A stretch of DNA of 64,000 bases from Seonamhaeicola sp. S2-3 (GTDB lineage: Bacteria > Bacteroidota > Bacteroidia > Flavobacteriales > Flavobacteriaceae): positions 62,001 through 126,000 of the forward strand of contig NZ_CP019389.1 in the NCBI RefSeq assembly GCF_001971785.1, written 5' to 3'. The translations under genes and the position numbers were made by a program. Shown piece by piece: positions 1-8,454 of the stretch. The notes under the pieces are model-generated. The model did no database searches. It worked only from the letters and a program-made list of their open reading frames with translations, and was not told the origin of the DNA. Position 1 is the first letter of the stretch. Every line of letters begins with the position of its first letter.

Positions 1-1
1 T

Positions 2-58
2 AATACTAAGGTAGAAAATGAATATTTTAATGTAAATTTAGAGTTGGAAACTGTTTAA
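2..58 (+). CDS. C-terminal end of a LytS-like sensor histidine kinase (partial)
   Basis: An open frame enters from the left edge and stops at 56-58, giving 18 residues that end NVNLELETV. Only the last residues are in the window, so the family cannot be read directly. The call rests on context: the stop lies 3 bp before the ATG of a LytTR response regulator, and in Flavobacteriaceae such regulators are normally encoded directly behind a LytS-type (His_kinase, PF06580) membrane kinase. The ending is also typical of the beta-rich HATPase tail of those kinases. Confidence 0.5.
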   Translation, partial: NTKVENEYFNVNLELETV

Positions 59-61
59 AAT

Positions 62-802
62 ATGAGTAGTTTAAAAATATCTTGCGTAGCTGTAGATGAC
101 GAACCTATGGCTTTAAACTTAGTAGAAAGTTATATTGAAAAAACGCCATTTTTAAAACTAAAAACTAAATGCAGTAGCGCTATAGAAGCTATGCAATATA
201 TTAAAGAACATCCTGTAGAACTGTTATTTTTAGATATACAAATGCCAGATCTTACTGGTATTGAATTTTCTAAATTATTACCAGAGCATACACGCGTTAT
301 TTTCACAACAGCTTTTGATCACTATGCATTAGACGGCTTTAAAGTAGATGCCATAGATTATTTGTTAAAGCCTTTTGATTATGCCGAGTTTTTAACCGCA
401 GCTAACAAAGCACAAAAATGGTTTGAATTATTAAAAGGAAAAACCAACCAACCTGAATTGATTTCAAAAGAAAAAGAATTTCTTTTTGTAAAATCAGAAT
501 ACAAACAACTACGCATTAAACTAGCCGATGTATTGTATTTTGAAGGTTTAAAAGACTACATTAAAATATGGTTGAAAGATAATCCTAAACCCATTTTAAC
601 TTTAATGAGCCTTAAATCTTTGGAAGAAGAATTGCCTGAAACCCAATTTATGCGTGTACATCGTTCGTTTATAGTATCATTAAATAATATAGATGTAATA
701 GAACGCAGCCAAATCATTATTAACAAACAGCGCATTACCGTTTCAGAACAGTATAAGCCTAAATTTTTGGAATTTATTAATAAGAATTCTTTAAAGTTTT
801 AA
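62..802 (+). CDS. LytTR-family response regulator
   Basis: A 246-residue two-component regulator. The receiver domain covers about residues 6-120: acidic pair DDE near residue 12, phospho-acceptor Asp in LFLDIQMPD near residue 59, conserved Thr in FTTAF and Lys in LLKPFD. The LytTR DNA-binding domain covers about 140-240 (FVKSEYKQLRI, YFEGLKDYIKIW, MRVHRSFIV), the usual AlgR/AgrA/LytR layout and length. The ATG is 3 bp behind the stop of the preceding kinase, so the pair is probably cotranscribed and the kinase is its partner. The signal sensed and the target genes cannot be read from sequence. The family call is secure. Confidence 0.93.
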   Translation: MSSLKISCVAVDDEPMALNLVESYIEKTPFLKLKTKCSSAIEAMQYIKEHPVELLFLDIQMPDLTGIEFSKLLPEHTRVIFTTAFDHYALDGFKVDAIDYLLKPFDYAEFLTAANKAQKWFELLKGKTNQPELISKEKEFLFVKSEYKQLRIKLADVLYFEGLKDYIKIWLKDNPKPILTLMSLKSLEEELPETQFMRVHRSFIVSLNNIDVIERSQIIINKQRITVSEQYKPKFLEFINKNSLKF

Positions 803-1264
803 TTAGGATTGGTATCGATATATGTTTTGTTTCATCATTCATAGTCCTACATCTGAAAAATCGGAAGACCAAATCACATATGGAAGCAATCATTTGACAA
901 AAAATCTAAGTGTGATGATTTAATAGTGAAAGAATAATGGAGTATGTTCAAAATTTATAATACATTCCTAATGTAATGTTACATGCAATTTACCTGTTGG
1001 GGCTTTACGCCAAATTTCCAAAAACAATCAACTTTTTCTGTTGACTTAAAATAACTTTCGTCCGAGCAAACCTTCATTTAGAAATTTAAACTTTAACAGA
1101 ATTAAAACAGCCGTTTTAAACATGGTTTCTCTTTTTGTTGGTTGATTCTGATAATCAATTTTTTGAAATAAAATAAAAAAACGGTAGTTAACAACATAGA
1201 TACTAGGTTAAAACCAAATGGAAATCAAAATCTTTCTTCAATTATATTTTAAAGCACTCATTGA
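803..1264 (+). other. Gene-free, degenerate stretch
   Basis: No convincing gene on either strand; all frames are broken by frequent stops. It looks like decayed accessory sequence leading into the truncated reading frame that ends at 1441. I see no clear terminator behind the response regulator and no RNA gene. Confidence 0.5.
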
Positions 1265-1441
1265 GTATACAAATGCAAGCCTCAGAAGACGCATTACAAA
1301 TACAACTTTTTTCAAAGTAGTAAGAGAAATGTAAAATTTACCAATGCTGGTGAGTTTCTTCGAGAACATTGGGTTAGAAAAAAAGCGGTTACTAATGTTG
1401 TTCAATACGCCAAAATTATTGGAAACGAAATGGGGTTTTGA
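1265..1441 (+). pseudogene. 3' remnant of an unrecognised gene ending in GNEMGF
   Basis: An open frame of about 58 codons without a usable start codon. It ends with VVQYAKIIGNEMGF and a TGA at 1439-1441. A second remnant at 7923-8018 ends with LVKYATTVGNEMGF and TGA in the same arrangement, so the two are homologous C-termini. I do not recognise the family. The frame directly upstream holds stops, so this is a truncated or recombined gene end rather than an intact gene. The 67-codon ATG frame overlapping it at 1344-1547 runs in another phase and has no homologue-like features. The seen homology is firm; the interpretation as a gene remnant is inference. Confidence 0.5.
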
Positions 1442-1447
1442 GGTTTT
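1419..1447 (+). repeat. 29-bp direct repeat, left copy (att-like)
   Basis: Begins TTGGAAACGAAATGGGGT and is identical over 29 bases to 7996-8024. It covers the last codons and the TGA of the remnant and continues 6 bases past the stop. Upstream the two copies are only partly alike (shared AATACGCCA at 1404-1412 and 7981-7989). Confidence 0.85.
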
Positions 1448-1619
1448 GGTTCATAAAACTTATTATAACAGCTTACTTACAAATTTCTTTGGTAATAATT
1501 GTTTTCAACACAATTTTTTGGAGTTTATTATGTTATATGACGTTTAAAAGAAATACAATGTTAATTATTTTTAAAACTTAAAGAGTATTAACAAAGTCTT
1601 TTATTTTTGCCATGATTTT

Positions 1620-2003
1620 ATGACTTTTATAAAACAACATATCAATCTTAGACTTTTCTGGTTCATAATGTCTTTGCACATTCTGAATATTAGTGTTGAT
1701 GCTCCTGATGTTAAGCCTGATTATATTCCTGAAGATTTAGGCTATAACGATATGGAAAGTGTTGTGGAAATTGTGCTTGAACAGATTTTGGGTTTTGAAG
1801 ATGCTATACCTGAACAAGAAGACGATGATACCTCTCAAGGGCTTTTAAATCACAGTTTCGTTCCTGTTTTCTATCAGAAACAATTCAATTATTCTGTTTT
1901 GCTTCACGATAACTTCATTGAAAAGAAACACATCAGCTTTTATAAAGACAAATACTTCAAGCAATTTCAACCCGAAATTTCTACGCCGCCTCCTAAGGCT
2001 TAA
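1620..2003 (+). CDS. Small acidic exported or membrane-anchored protein of unknown function
   Basis: A 127-residue ORF. Residues 4-25 are hydrophobic (RLFWFIMSLHILNISV) and could be a signal or anchor. An acidic middle follows (GFEDAIPEQEDDD, about 60-72), and the protein ends in a proline-rich TPPPKA. An internal ATG at 1668 (MSLHILNISVD) is a plausible alternative start. I do not recognise a named domain. It lies about 160 bp before the RND efflux operon, in the same orientation and inside the direct-repeat bracket, so it may have travelled with it. From memory, similar short proteins with this SLHILNISVD start and Pro-rich tail occur beside metal/drug-efflux and conjugative-element genes in Bacteroidota. 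That is recollection, not something shown here. Confidence 0.55.
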   Translation: MTFIKQHINLRLFWFIMSLHILNISVDAPDVKPDYIPEDLGYNDMESVVEIVLEQILGFEDAIPEQEDDDTSQGLLNHSFVPVFYQKQFNYSVLLHDNFIEKKHISFYKDKYFKQFQPEISTPPPKA

Positions 2004-2166
2004 TTCTTCATTTTTTTCTGATTAACAGCTTTAGTAAAACACCATTCTTACTACGAACACTTTTTGTGATTGAAGTAAGATGTCTATTACTATTTGTTAG
2101 TCAACATCAATTTAAATTTTACTCCAAACATTTTATGTACAAACATTTATAAAAACATCAAAAACT

Positions 2167-3264
2167 ATGAAGAATTTATTCTGGCTTTTGAGCATTGGCG
2201 CTATAACAATTTTAACTGCATGCTCTACAAAAACCAATACTTCAAAAGAAAAACAAACTTTTAAGGTAACAACTCCTTTGTTAAAAGACACTTCTTATAC
2301 ACAAAATTATGTTGCAGAAATCCATGCTTTACAACATGTAGAAATTCGCTCTCGCGTAAATGGATTTATAGAATCTCAGCTGGTAGACGAAGGACAGAAA
2401 GTAAAAAAAGGTCAAGTGTTATTTAGCATTAACAACAGTCAGTTTGTCCAAAACCTCCAAAAAGCAAAAGCTGCAACCCAAAGTGCAGAAGCCGAACTTC
2501 GTTCTGCCGAAATTGAATTGGAAGGGGCACAACAATTGCTTGACAAAAATTTTATTTCACAGGCCGAATACAATATAACACAGGCCAAGGTAGAAGCTTT
2601 AAAAGCCAAATTACAAGAAGCAAAAGCCGAAGAAGCACAAGCAGAACTTCATCTTTCCTTTGCCCAGGTTAGAGCTCCTTTTGACGGATTTATTAACCGC
2701 ATTCCTTTAAAAATAGGTAGTATTGTTGAAGAAGGTGATTTGCTTACTACTATCTCCAACAATCAGGAAATGTTTGCTTATTTCAATGTTTCTGAAGTCG
2801 ATTATTTAAAATATATAGCCTCAACCAAAGAAGATAAGAGAACCTTGAGCTTAATCTTAGCCGATGGTAGTCGCTATCCTCATCAAGGTGTCATTGAAAC
2901 GGTAGAAAGTGAATTTGACAATAATACGGGAACTATTGCCTTTCGTGCTAAATTTCCTAATCCTGACAATGTTCTAAAGCACGGAGCTACAACTAAAGTA
3001 CAACTCGAAGAACAAGTAAAAAATGCTATTCTAATCCCCCAAAAAGTAACTTTCGAACAGCAAGAACACTTGTGTGTCTTTGTAGTTGACAAACAAAATA
3101 GACTTCAAATTCGAAAAGTAAAGCCATCGTTTCGATTGCCTCACCTCATCGCTATAAAAGAGGGCTTATCCCCAAAAGATAAGATTCTTTATGAAGGATT
3201 ACAATATGTAAAAGAAGGAGATACCATCAATACTGAGTTGGTTTCATTTTCTCAATTCAATTAA
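2167..3264 (+). CDS. RND efflux periplasmic adaptor (membrane fusion protein) lipoprotein
   Basis: A 365-residue AcrA/MexA-type adaptor linking the inner-membrane pump to the outer-membrane channel. It has a lipoprotein signal with lipobox LTAC at about residues 17-20. The first half of a barrel-sandwich hybrid (VEIRSRVNGFIESQLVDEG, about 60-80) is followed by an alpha-helical hairpin rich in Ala/Glu/Gln (about 98-165). The second hybrid half (VRAPFDGFINRIPLKIGS) and the beta-barrel and membrane-proximal domains follow to the end. Length matches the family. It is first in a three-gene operon, 18 bp before the pump gene. Base composition is richer in G+C than the flanking genes, which suggests transfer. 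The substrate is unknown; the pump is HAE-1 type, so small organic compounds rather than heavy metals are likely. Confidence 0.93.
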   Translation: MKNLFWLLSIGAITILTACSTKTNTSKEKQTFKVTTPLLKDTSYTQNYVAEIHALQHVEIRSRVNGFIESQLVDEGQKVKKGQVLFSINNSQFVQNLQKAKAATQSAEAELRSAEIELEGAQQLLDKNFISQAEYNITQAKVEALKAKLQEAKAEEAQAELHLSFAQVRAPFDGFINRIPLKIGSIVEEGDLLTTISNNQEMFAYFNVSEVDYLKYIASTKEDKRTLSLILADGSRYPHQGVIETVESEFDNNTGTIAFRAKFPNPDNVLKHGATTKVQLEEQVKNAILIPQKVTFEQQEHLCVFVVDKQNRLQIRKVKPSFRLPHLIAIKEGLSPKDKILYEGLQYVKEGDTINTELVSFSQFN

Positions 3265-3282
3265 CAATAAAATTCTGAAATT

Positions 3283-6200
3283 ATGAAAATCAACATTATC
3301 AATCGTCCTATATTGGCAATCGTTATCTCATTGATTATACTATTTTTAGGCATCTTATCTTTATTCCAACTGCCGATGGCTCTGTTTCCTTCTGTTGCTC
3401 CACCCGAGGTAAACGTAGAGGTGGAATATCAGGGAGCCAATGCAGAAACCGTGGCAAAATCGGCTATTGAACCTTTGGAACGTGCCATCAACGGCGTACC
3501 CAACATGAAATATATGAGTAGCAACATCGGTAGTGATGGTGTGGGTATTGTTCAAGTGATTTTTGAAACCGGTACGGATATCAATGACGCAGCCGTTAAT
3601 GTTCAGAACCGAATTACGGATATTATGGGTGAACTCCCTCCAGAAGTCATTCAGCGTGGAGTGCTTATTGGCAAGGAAACCAACGCCATTTTGATGTACA
3701 TCAATATCTTTAGTGATGACCCTGAGATGACGGAAAAATTTATCCATAACTTTGCTGATTTGAATGTTCTTACCGAGCTAAAACGTGTAAAAGGTGTAGG
3801 GTATGCCAATATTTTAGGAGCCAAAGAATATGCCATGCGCATTTGGCTTAAACCAGATAGAATGCTGGCATATAATTTAACAACTGATGAAGTTATTGAG
3901 GCCTTACAAGAACATAATTTGGAAGCCTCTCCAGGAAAAGTTGGCGAAAACTCTGATAAAACAGACAATTCGGATTTACAATATATTCTCAGTTATACTG
4001 GAAGATTTAACACCGAAGAACAGTATGCCAATATCCCAATTAGAGCCAATGAAGAAGGCAAGATATTGCGAATCAAAGATGTGGCTGAAATTGAATTTGG
4101 CACCGAGTATTTTGATGTCGAAGCTAAGTTCAATGGCAAACCTGCCGCTTCAATTATCCTTAAACAATTGCCTGGAACCAACGCCCGAGAAGTTATAGAG
4201 AATGTTAAACAACGCATGGAAGAACTCAAAGAAACCATGTTTCTTGAAGGTATGGATTATGAGGTGAGCTATGACACTTCTCGATTTATGGACGCTTCTA
4301 TCAAGGAAGTGATAAAAACCTTCATTGAAGCCTTGCTTTTGGTAACCTTAGTCGTTTTTGTATTTCTACAAAATTGGAGAGCCACCCTCATTCCAGCTCT
4401 TGCCGTTCCGGTTTCTATTATAGGAACTTTCTTCTTTATGCAATTCTTTGGCTTTTCACTCAATTTAATTACCCTATTTGCCTTGGTGATTGTGATTGGT
4501 ATTGTCGTTGATGATTCGATTGTTGTAGTAGAAGCTGTACATGCTAAAATGGAACACTACGGACTAAATGCCAAACAGGCTACCCAAGCGGCTATGAAAG
4601 AAATTAGCGGTGCCATTATTGCCATAACTTTGGTAATGTCGGCTGTGTTTGTTCCTGTTGCTTTTATGAGCGGCCCTTCTGGAATTTTCTTTCGCCAGTT
4701 CTCACTTACCATGGCCATTGCCATTGTGCTTTCAGGAATCGTTGCCCTTACCTTAGCGCCAGCCCTTTGTTCCTTGTTGCTCAAACACCCTGAATTGGAT
4801 AACCACAGTTTCTTTGGAAAATTTTTTTCAAAATTTAATGGGATTTATGAAAACTTGGAAAGCAAATACCAAAACATTCTCAATCGTATCATCAACAGAA
4901 GGGTAATAACTTGGGGAATCTTAATTGCTTTTGTAATTGGTTCGGGAATTTTTGGAAAAGTATTGCGCAGCGGGTTTATCCCTAATGAAGACCAAGGAAT
5001 GTTTTACATCAACGTACTGACTCCTCCGGGTTCTACCTTAGAACGTACCAAAGAAGTGGTTGCTGAAATTGAAAAAGAAATCCGAGATGCAAAAGAGATA
5101 GAAAGTATTTCTTCCTTGGCGGGAACCAATATCCTTTCTGATGGAACCGGTGCCACTTACGGCAGCTTTTTGATTAACCTTAAATCTTGGAGCGAACGCA
5201 AAGCTTCTGTAACAGATATTATCGAAAAACTTAAGGAAAGAACAGCACATATTAAAGGCGCTGAAATTGAATTTTTTCCTCCTCCTGCCGTACCGGGTTA
5301 TGGAAATGCTAGTGGTTTTGAAGTGAAATTATTGGACAAAACAGGAAATAACGACCTAAAGGCAATGGAGGCCGTTACCCAACAGTTTGTTGAAGATTTG
5401 AACAATCGTCCTGAAATAGGCAATTGTTTTACTCTTTTCAACGCCAACATACCGCATTATACATTACATGTGGATTATGATAAAGCTGCTCAAAAAGGTG
5501 TTACGGTAAACAATGCCATGAATACACTTTCTACCTTAGTTGGTAGTGAATACGCTTCCAACTTTATCAAATTTGGAAGAACCTATAAAGTGATGGTACA
5601 AGCCCTTCCGCAATACAGGGAGAAGCCAGAGGATATTTTAAATTATCGTGTAAAAAACGACCGTGGTGAAATGGTACCGCTTTCTACCTTTATTTCCTTA
5701 GAAAAATCATTTGGCGTAGATCAAATAAATAGACACAATATGTACTTTGCTGCAGCTCTAAATGGTGAGGAAGCACCAGGCTACAGTAGTGGCGATGCTC
5801 TAAAGGCCATACAAGAAGTAGCAAAAGAAAAACTGCCAAGAGGCTTTGACATTGCTTGGGCAGGTATTTCGTATGACGAAGTCAATGCCGGTAACAAAGG
5901 CATCCTTATTTTCTTTATTTGTTTGCTTTTTGTTTTTTTGATTCTTTCGGGACAATACGAAAGTTTTTTGCTACCCCTGCCCGTAATTCTGTCACTCCCA
6001 ACAGGCATGTTTGGAGCGTTCTTCACCCTCAGCATTTTCGGTTTGGAAAATAATATCTACTCGCAAATTGCCATGATCATGCTCATTGGACTTTTAGGTA
6101 AAAATGCCATCCTAATTGTGGAGTTTGCCAATCAGAAACGTAGCGAAGGGAAAAGTGCCTTACAGGCCGCCATTGAAGGGGCTAAATTGCGTTTGCGTCC

Positions 6201-6438
6201 TATTTTGATGACCTCTTTTGCTTTTATGGCTGGTTTATTACCCTTAGTCTTGGCTTCTGGTGCAGGTGCCATAGGTAACAAAACCATAGGTTCGGCAGCA
6301 CTGGGCGGCATGCTGTTCGGAACCCTTTTTGGTGTAATTATCATCCCCGGACTGTATTTAATTTTTGCCAAAATATCTGAAAAATTCAGTCGAACCGAAA
6401 AGTCTCAAAAAACATTCACCGAAACATTAAACCATTAA
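3283..6438 (+). CDS. RND multidrug efflux pump, HAE-1 type (AcrB-like)
   Basis: A 1051-residue proton-driven exporter of the inner membrane. Twelve membrane spans are arranged as TM1 (ILAIVISLIILFLGI, about 9-27), a large periplasmic loop, TM2-6 (about 340-500), TM7 near 545, a second loop, and TM8-12 (about 870-1030). The proton-relay pair is visible in TM4 (GIVVDDSIVVVEA), and the conserved TM10 Lys is in LLGKNAILIVEFA. The second periplasmic loop carries the expected GFEVKLLD and porter motifs, and full length matches AcrB. There is no CzcA-type metal signature. A hand count of 3361-3420 gives 30 G+C in 60 bases, above the local background. The stop is 2 bp before the channel gene. Confidence 0.95.
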   Translation: MKINIINRPILAIVISLIILFLGILSLFQLPMALFPSVAPPEVNVEVEYQGANAETVAKSAIEPLERAINGVPNMKYMSSNIGSDGVGIVQVIFETGTDINDAAVNVQNRITDIMGELPPEVIQRGVLIGKETNAILMYINIFSDDPEMTEKFIHNFADLNVLTELKRVKGVGYANILGAKEYAMRIWLKPDRMLAYNLTTDEVIEALQEHNLEASPGKVGENSDKTDNSDLQYILSYTGRFNTEEQYANIPIRANEEGKILRIKDVAEIEFGTEYFDVEAKFNGKPAASIILKQLPGTNAREVIENVKQRMEELKETMFLEGMDYEVSYDTSRFMDASIKEVIKTFIEALLLVTLVVFVFLQNWRATLIPALAVPVSIIGTFFFMQFFGFSLNLITLFALVIVIGIVVDDSIVVVEAVHAKMEHYGLNAKQATQAAMKEISGAIIAITLVMSAVFVPVAFMSGPSGIFFRQFSLTMAIAIVLSGIVALTLAPALCSLLLKHPELDNHSFFGKFFSKFNGIYENLESKYQNILNRIINRRVITWGILIAFVIGSGIFGKVLRSGFIPNEDQGMFYINVLTPPGSTLERTKEVVAEIEKEIRDAKEIESISSLAGTNILSDGTGATYGSFLINLKSWSERKASVTDIIEKLKERTAHIKGAEIEFFPPPAVPGYGNASGFEVKLLDKTGNNDLKAMEAVTQQFVEDLNNRPEIGNCFTLFNANIPHYTLHVDYDKAAQKGVTVNNAMNTLSTLVGSEYASNFIKFGRTYKVMVQALPQYREKPEDILNYRVKNDRGEMVPLSTFISLEKSFGVDQINRHNMYFAAALNGEEAPGYSSGDALKAIQEVAKEKLPRGFDIAWAGISYDEVNAGNKGILIFFICLLFVFLILSGQYESFLLPLPVILSLPTGMFGAFFTLSIFGLENNIYSQIAMIMLIGLLGKNAILIVEFANQKRSEGKSALQAAIEGAKLRLRPILMTSFAFMAGLLPLVLASGAGAIGNKTIGSAALGGMLFGTLFGVIIIPGLYLIFAKISEKFSRTEKSQKTFTETLNH

Positions 6439-6440
6439 GT

Positions 6441-7871
6441 ATGAAATCATTAAAATTTACATATATCCTTTTTTTATTTCTACTTATTTTAAGTAGTTGT
6501 AAGACACTAAATACCAATGTGGGTATTCCACAACAAAAACTTCCTGAACATTATAACAAAACACTGAGCGATAGTACCAATATAGCCCAACTCAATTGGA
6601 AAGCATACTTTGGTGATGAGCATCTCATCCGATTAATAGACACAGCTCTTGCAAACAATTTTGATTTACAAATGGCTTTACAAAGAATAATAACTGTGAA
6701 ATCGGAATTGTTGAAAGCTAAGGGCAAACAGCTGCCTAATGTAGATTTAAATTCTTGGGCTGGTCGCGAACGTGTTGGAGAATATTCTGTAGATTGGGCC
6801 GGTAATGAAGGGGGAACTTTTCTCTCAGGTGACCCATTGAACCCTGCCTATAATGATTATTACTTAGGCTTGACAAGCTCATGGGAAATTGACATCTGGG
6901 GAAAACTGAAAAACAGCCGTAAGGCTGCACTTTCTAGATACTTAGCAAGTATTGAAGGCAGTACCTTTGTAAAATCAAACTTAGTTGCCAATGTTGCCAC
7001 TTTGTATTATGAACTGTTGGCTTTGGACAATGAACTTGAAACGCTTACGCATACCATTGAGAAACAAAAAGAAGCCCTTGAAGTGGTAAATCTTCAAAAA
7101 GAAGTAGGAAAAGCAAATGCATTGGCCATCCAGCAATTTCAGGCACAATTGCTCAATTCACAGGCCCGTAAAAATGAAACCTTACAAGCCATTGCCAAAA
7201 CCGAAAATGCTCTTAATTTTTTATTAGGTCGATACCCACAACCCATTGAGCGCCCCAAAACCCGTTTATTTCAAGATTTCCCTCATGACATTAAAACAGG
7301 ATTGCCCGTTCAATTGCTCACAAACCGCCCTGATATTCGTCAAGCTGCTTTAGAGGTAGAGGCTACAAAATTTGATTTAAAAACCGTTAAAGCTGCGTTT
7401 TTTCCAAGTTTAACTATTGGAGCCAAATTGGGTTATAATGCTTTTAATCCTAAATTTTTGTTTACCTCTCCAGAATCTATCGCTTATTCCATTACCGGAG
7501 GATTGACAGCTCCCTTAATCAACCGAAAAGCCCTAAAAGCGGAATTTAATACTGCTAAGGCCAATCAATTGGAAGCTTTGTTCAATTATCAAAAAAGCAT
7601 TTTGAACGGTTTTATGGAAGTTAGTGACGAAATGATTAATCTAAAACAACTGGAAGAACTCATAAAACTTAAAAAACAAGAAACGAATATATTAGAAGAA
7701 TCTATTGAGGCTTCAAAATTGTTTTATAAAATGGCAAAAGCTTCCTATTTAGAAGTGCTGACAGCACATCAAAATTATTTACAGAGTAAATTGGAGCTTA
7801 TCGATGCTCATAAACAAAAACAAATAGCAACAGTGAACTTATACAAAGCCTTAGGTGGAGGTTGGTATTAA
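6441..7871 (+). CDS. Outer-membrane efflux channel lipoprotein (TolC/OprM/CusC family)
   Basis: A 476-residue outer-membrane factor that completes the tripartite pump. The lipobox LSSC lies at about residues 17-20. The protein consists of two homologous halves with long coiled-coil helices. Typical family motifs are LNWKAYFGDEHLIRLIDTAL near the N-terminus, the SSWEIDIWGKLKNSRKAAL strand-helix junction (about 137-155), LLTNRPDIRQAALEVEAT (about 292-310) and AFFPSLTIGAKLGYNAF. It ends with the expected LYKALGGGW. It is translationally close to the pump gene (2-bp gap) and is the last gene of the operon; a long hairpin follows. Confidence 0.94.
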   Translation: MKSLKFTYILFLFLLILSSCKTLNTNVGIPQQKLPEHYNKTLSDSTNIAQLNWKAYFGDEHLIRLIDTALANNFDLQMALQRIITVKSELLKAKGKQLPNVDLNSWAGRERVGEYSVDWAGNEGGTFLSGDPLNPAYNDYYLGLTSSWEIDIWGKLKNSRKAALSRYLASIEGSTFVKSNLVANVATLYYELLALDNELETLTHTIEKQKEALEVVNLQKEVGKANALAIQQFQAQLLNSQARKNETLQAIAKTENALNFLLGRYPQPIERPKTRLFQDFPHDIKTGLPVQLLTNRPDIRQAALEVEATKFDLKTVKAAFFPSLTIGAKLGYNAFNPKFLFTSPESIAYSITGGLTAPLINRKALKAEFNTAKANQLEALFNYQKSILNGFMEVSDEMINLKQLEELIKLKKQETNILEESIEASKLFYKMAKASYLEVLTAHQNYLQSKLELIDAHKQKQIATVNLYKALGGGWY

Positions 7872-7882
7872 TTATAACCATA

Positions 7883-7923
7883 TTCCTTGATAAGTAGTGT
7901 TTTTAATACTATTTATCAAGGAA
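7883..7923 (+). terminator. Hairpin behind the efflux operon
   Basis: A 16-bp stem (7883-7898 with 7908-7923, one G-T wobble) with a 9-base loop, starting 11 bp after the channel-gene stop. It is followed only by a broken T-rich tract (CTTCACTTTT), so it may be a weak terminator or an mRNA-end stabiliser. Confidence 0.6.
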
Positions 7924-8018
7924 CTTCACTTTTAATAAAGCGCAAAAACGAATTAAACAAAACCGTTGCCAAGCTTGTAAAATACGCCACAACCGTTGGA
8001 AACGAAATGGGGTTTTGA
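7923..8018 (+). pseudogene. Second 3' gene remnant ending in GNEMGF
   Basis: A startless open frame of 31 codons ending NKTVAKLVKYATTVGNEMGF then TGA at 8016-8018. It is homologous to the remnant at 1265-1441, including the stop. Upstream it merges into the hairpin behind the efflux operon, so the remaining part of the gene is absent. Function is unknown. It may be the gene end carried by, or left behind by, an element that integrated at the 3' end of a gene. Confidence 0.5.
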
Positions 8019-8024
8019 GGTTTT
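7996..8024 (+). repeat. 29-bp direct repeat, right copy (att-like)
   Basis: Identical to 1419-1447, same orientation, 6577 bp apart. Together the copies bracket the small acidic protein gene and the three efflux genes. Confidence 0.85.
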
Positions 8025-8095
8025 TACTACCTATATCTCAACAAATATTCATACAAAAAACTCGTTAACCACTTCCACATATCGAAAATTATAGA

Positions 8096-8103
8096 TATAT
8101 TTG
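8096..8103 (+). promoter_or_regulatory. Bacteroidota -7 element TATATTTG
   Basis: Matches the TAnnTTTG consensus and ends only 4 bp before the ATG of the HTH regulator. If it is used, the transcript would be almost leaderless. No clear -33 TTTG partner is seen. Confidence 0.45.
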
Positions 8104-8107
8104 AAAC

Positions 8108-8410
8108 ATGAATTTAAAACAAGCTACTGAAATAGGAAAATGTTTGTCTAACCACACGCGATTGCAAATTATGGAATGGTTGAAGGAGCCGGAAAAAAAC
8201 TTCCCGCCCCATAAGACCTTAAAGCATTTTAACGACGGGGTTTGCGTAACCTACATTCAAGAAAAGGCAGGTCTTTCACAATCTACCATTTCTACCTATT
8301 TATCCAATATGGAAAAATGTGGTTTGCTCATTTCAACACGACACGGCAAATGGTCCTATCTGAAAAGAAATGAAAAAATCATTCAAGAGTATATCAACTT
8401 TATTAGCTAA
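8108..8410 (+). CDS. ArsR-like winged helix-turn-helix transcriptional regulator
   Basis: A 100-residue regulator consisting of one wHTH domain: LSNHTRLQIMEWL at about 13-25 (typical ArsR helix), the recognition segment AGLSQSTISTYLSNMEKCGLL at about 58-78, and a wing around TRHGKWSYLKRNE. It has cysteines at about 12, 49 and 73, but not the ArsR/SmtB metal-site pattern ELCVCDL, so a metal sensor cannot be claimed. It belongs to the family of small regulators that repress their own operon and neighbours. The next gene, 44 bp downstream, is a small membrane protein; a role in controlling the efflux genes upstream is possible but not shown. Confidence 0.8.
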   Translation: MNLKQATEIGKCLSNHTRLQIMEWLKEPEKNFPPHKTLKHFNDGVCVTYIQEKAGLSQSTISTYLSNMEKCGLLISTRHGKWSYLKRNEKIIQEYINFIS

Positions 8411-8454
8411 AAAAATTTAACTCAATATATCGACAATTTGCAATATAACAAACT

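Noticed and set aside
1344-1547. 67-codon ORF on the plus strand
   Set aside because: It runs in a different phase across the GNEMGF remnant and the 29-bp repeat, has no ribosome site or protein-like features and is explained as a shadow of the broken frame.
3361-6371. Several minus-strand ORFs of 64-128 codons inside the RND pump gene
   Set aside because: They are antisense shadows of a GC-richer coding sequence with no own starts, domains or spacing.
8108-8410. ArsR-type metal sensor
   Set aside because: The fold fits but the ELCVCD metal site is missing, so only a generic wHTH regulator can be supported.
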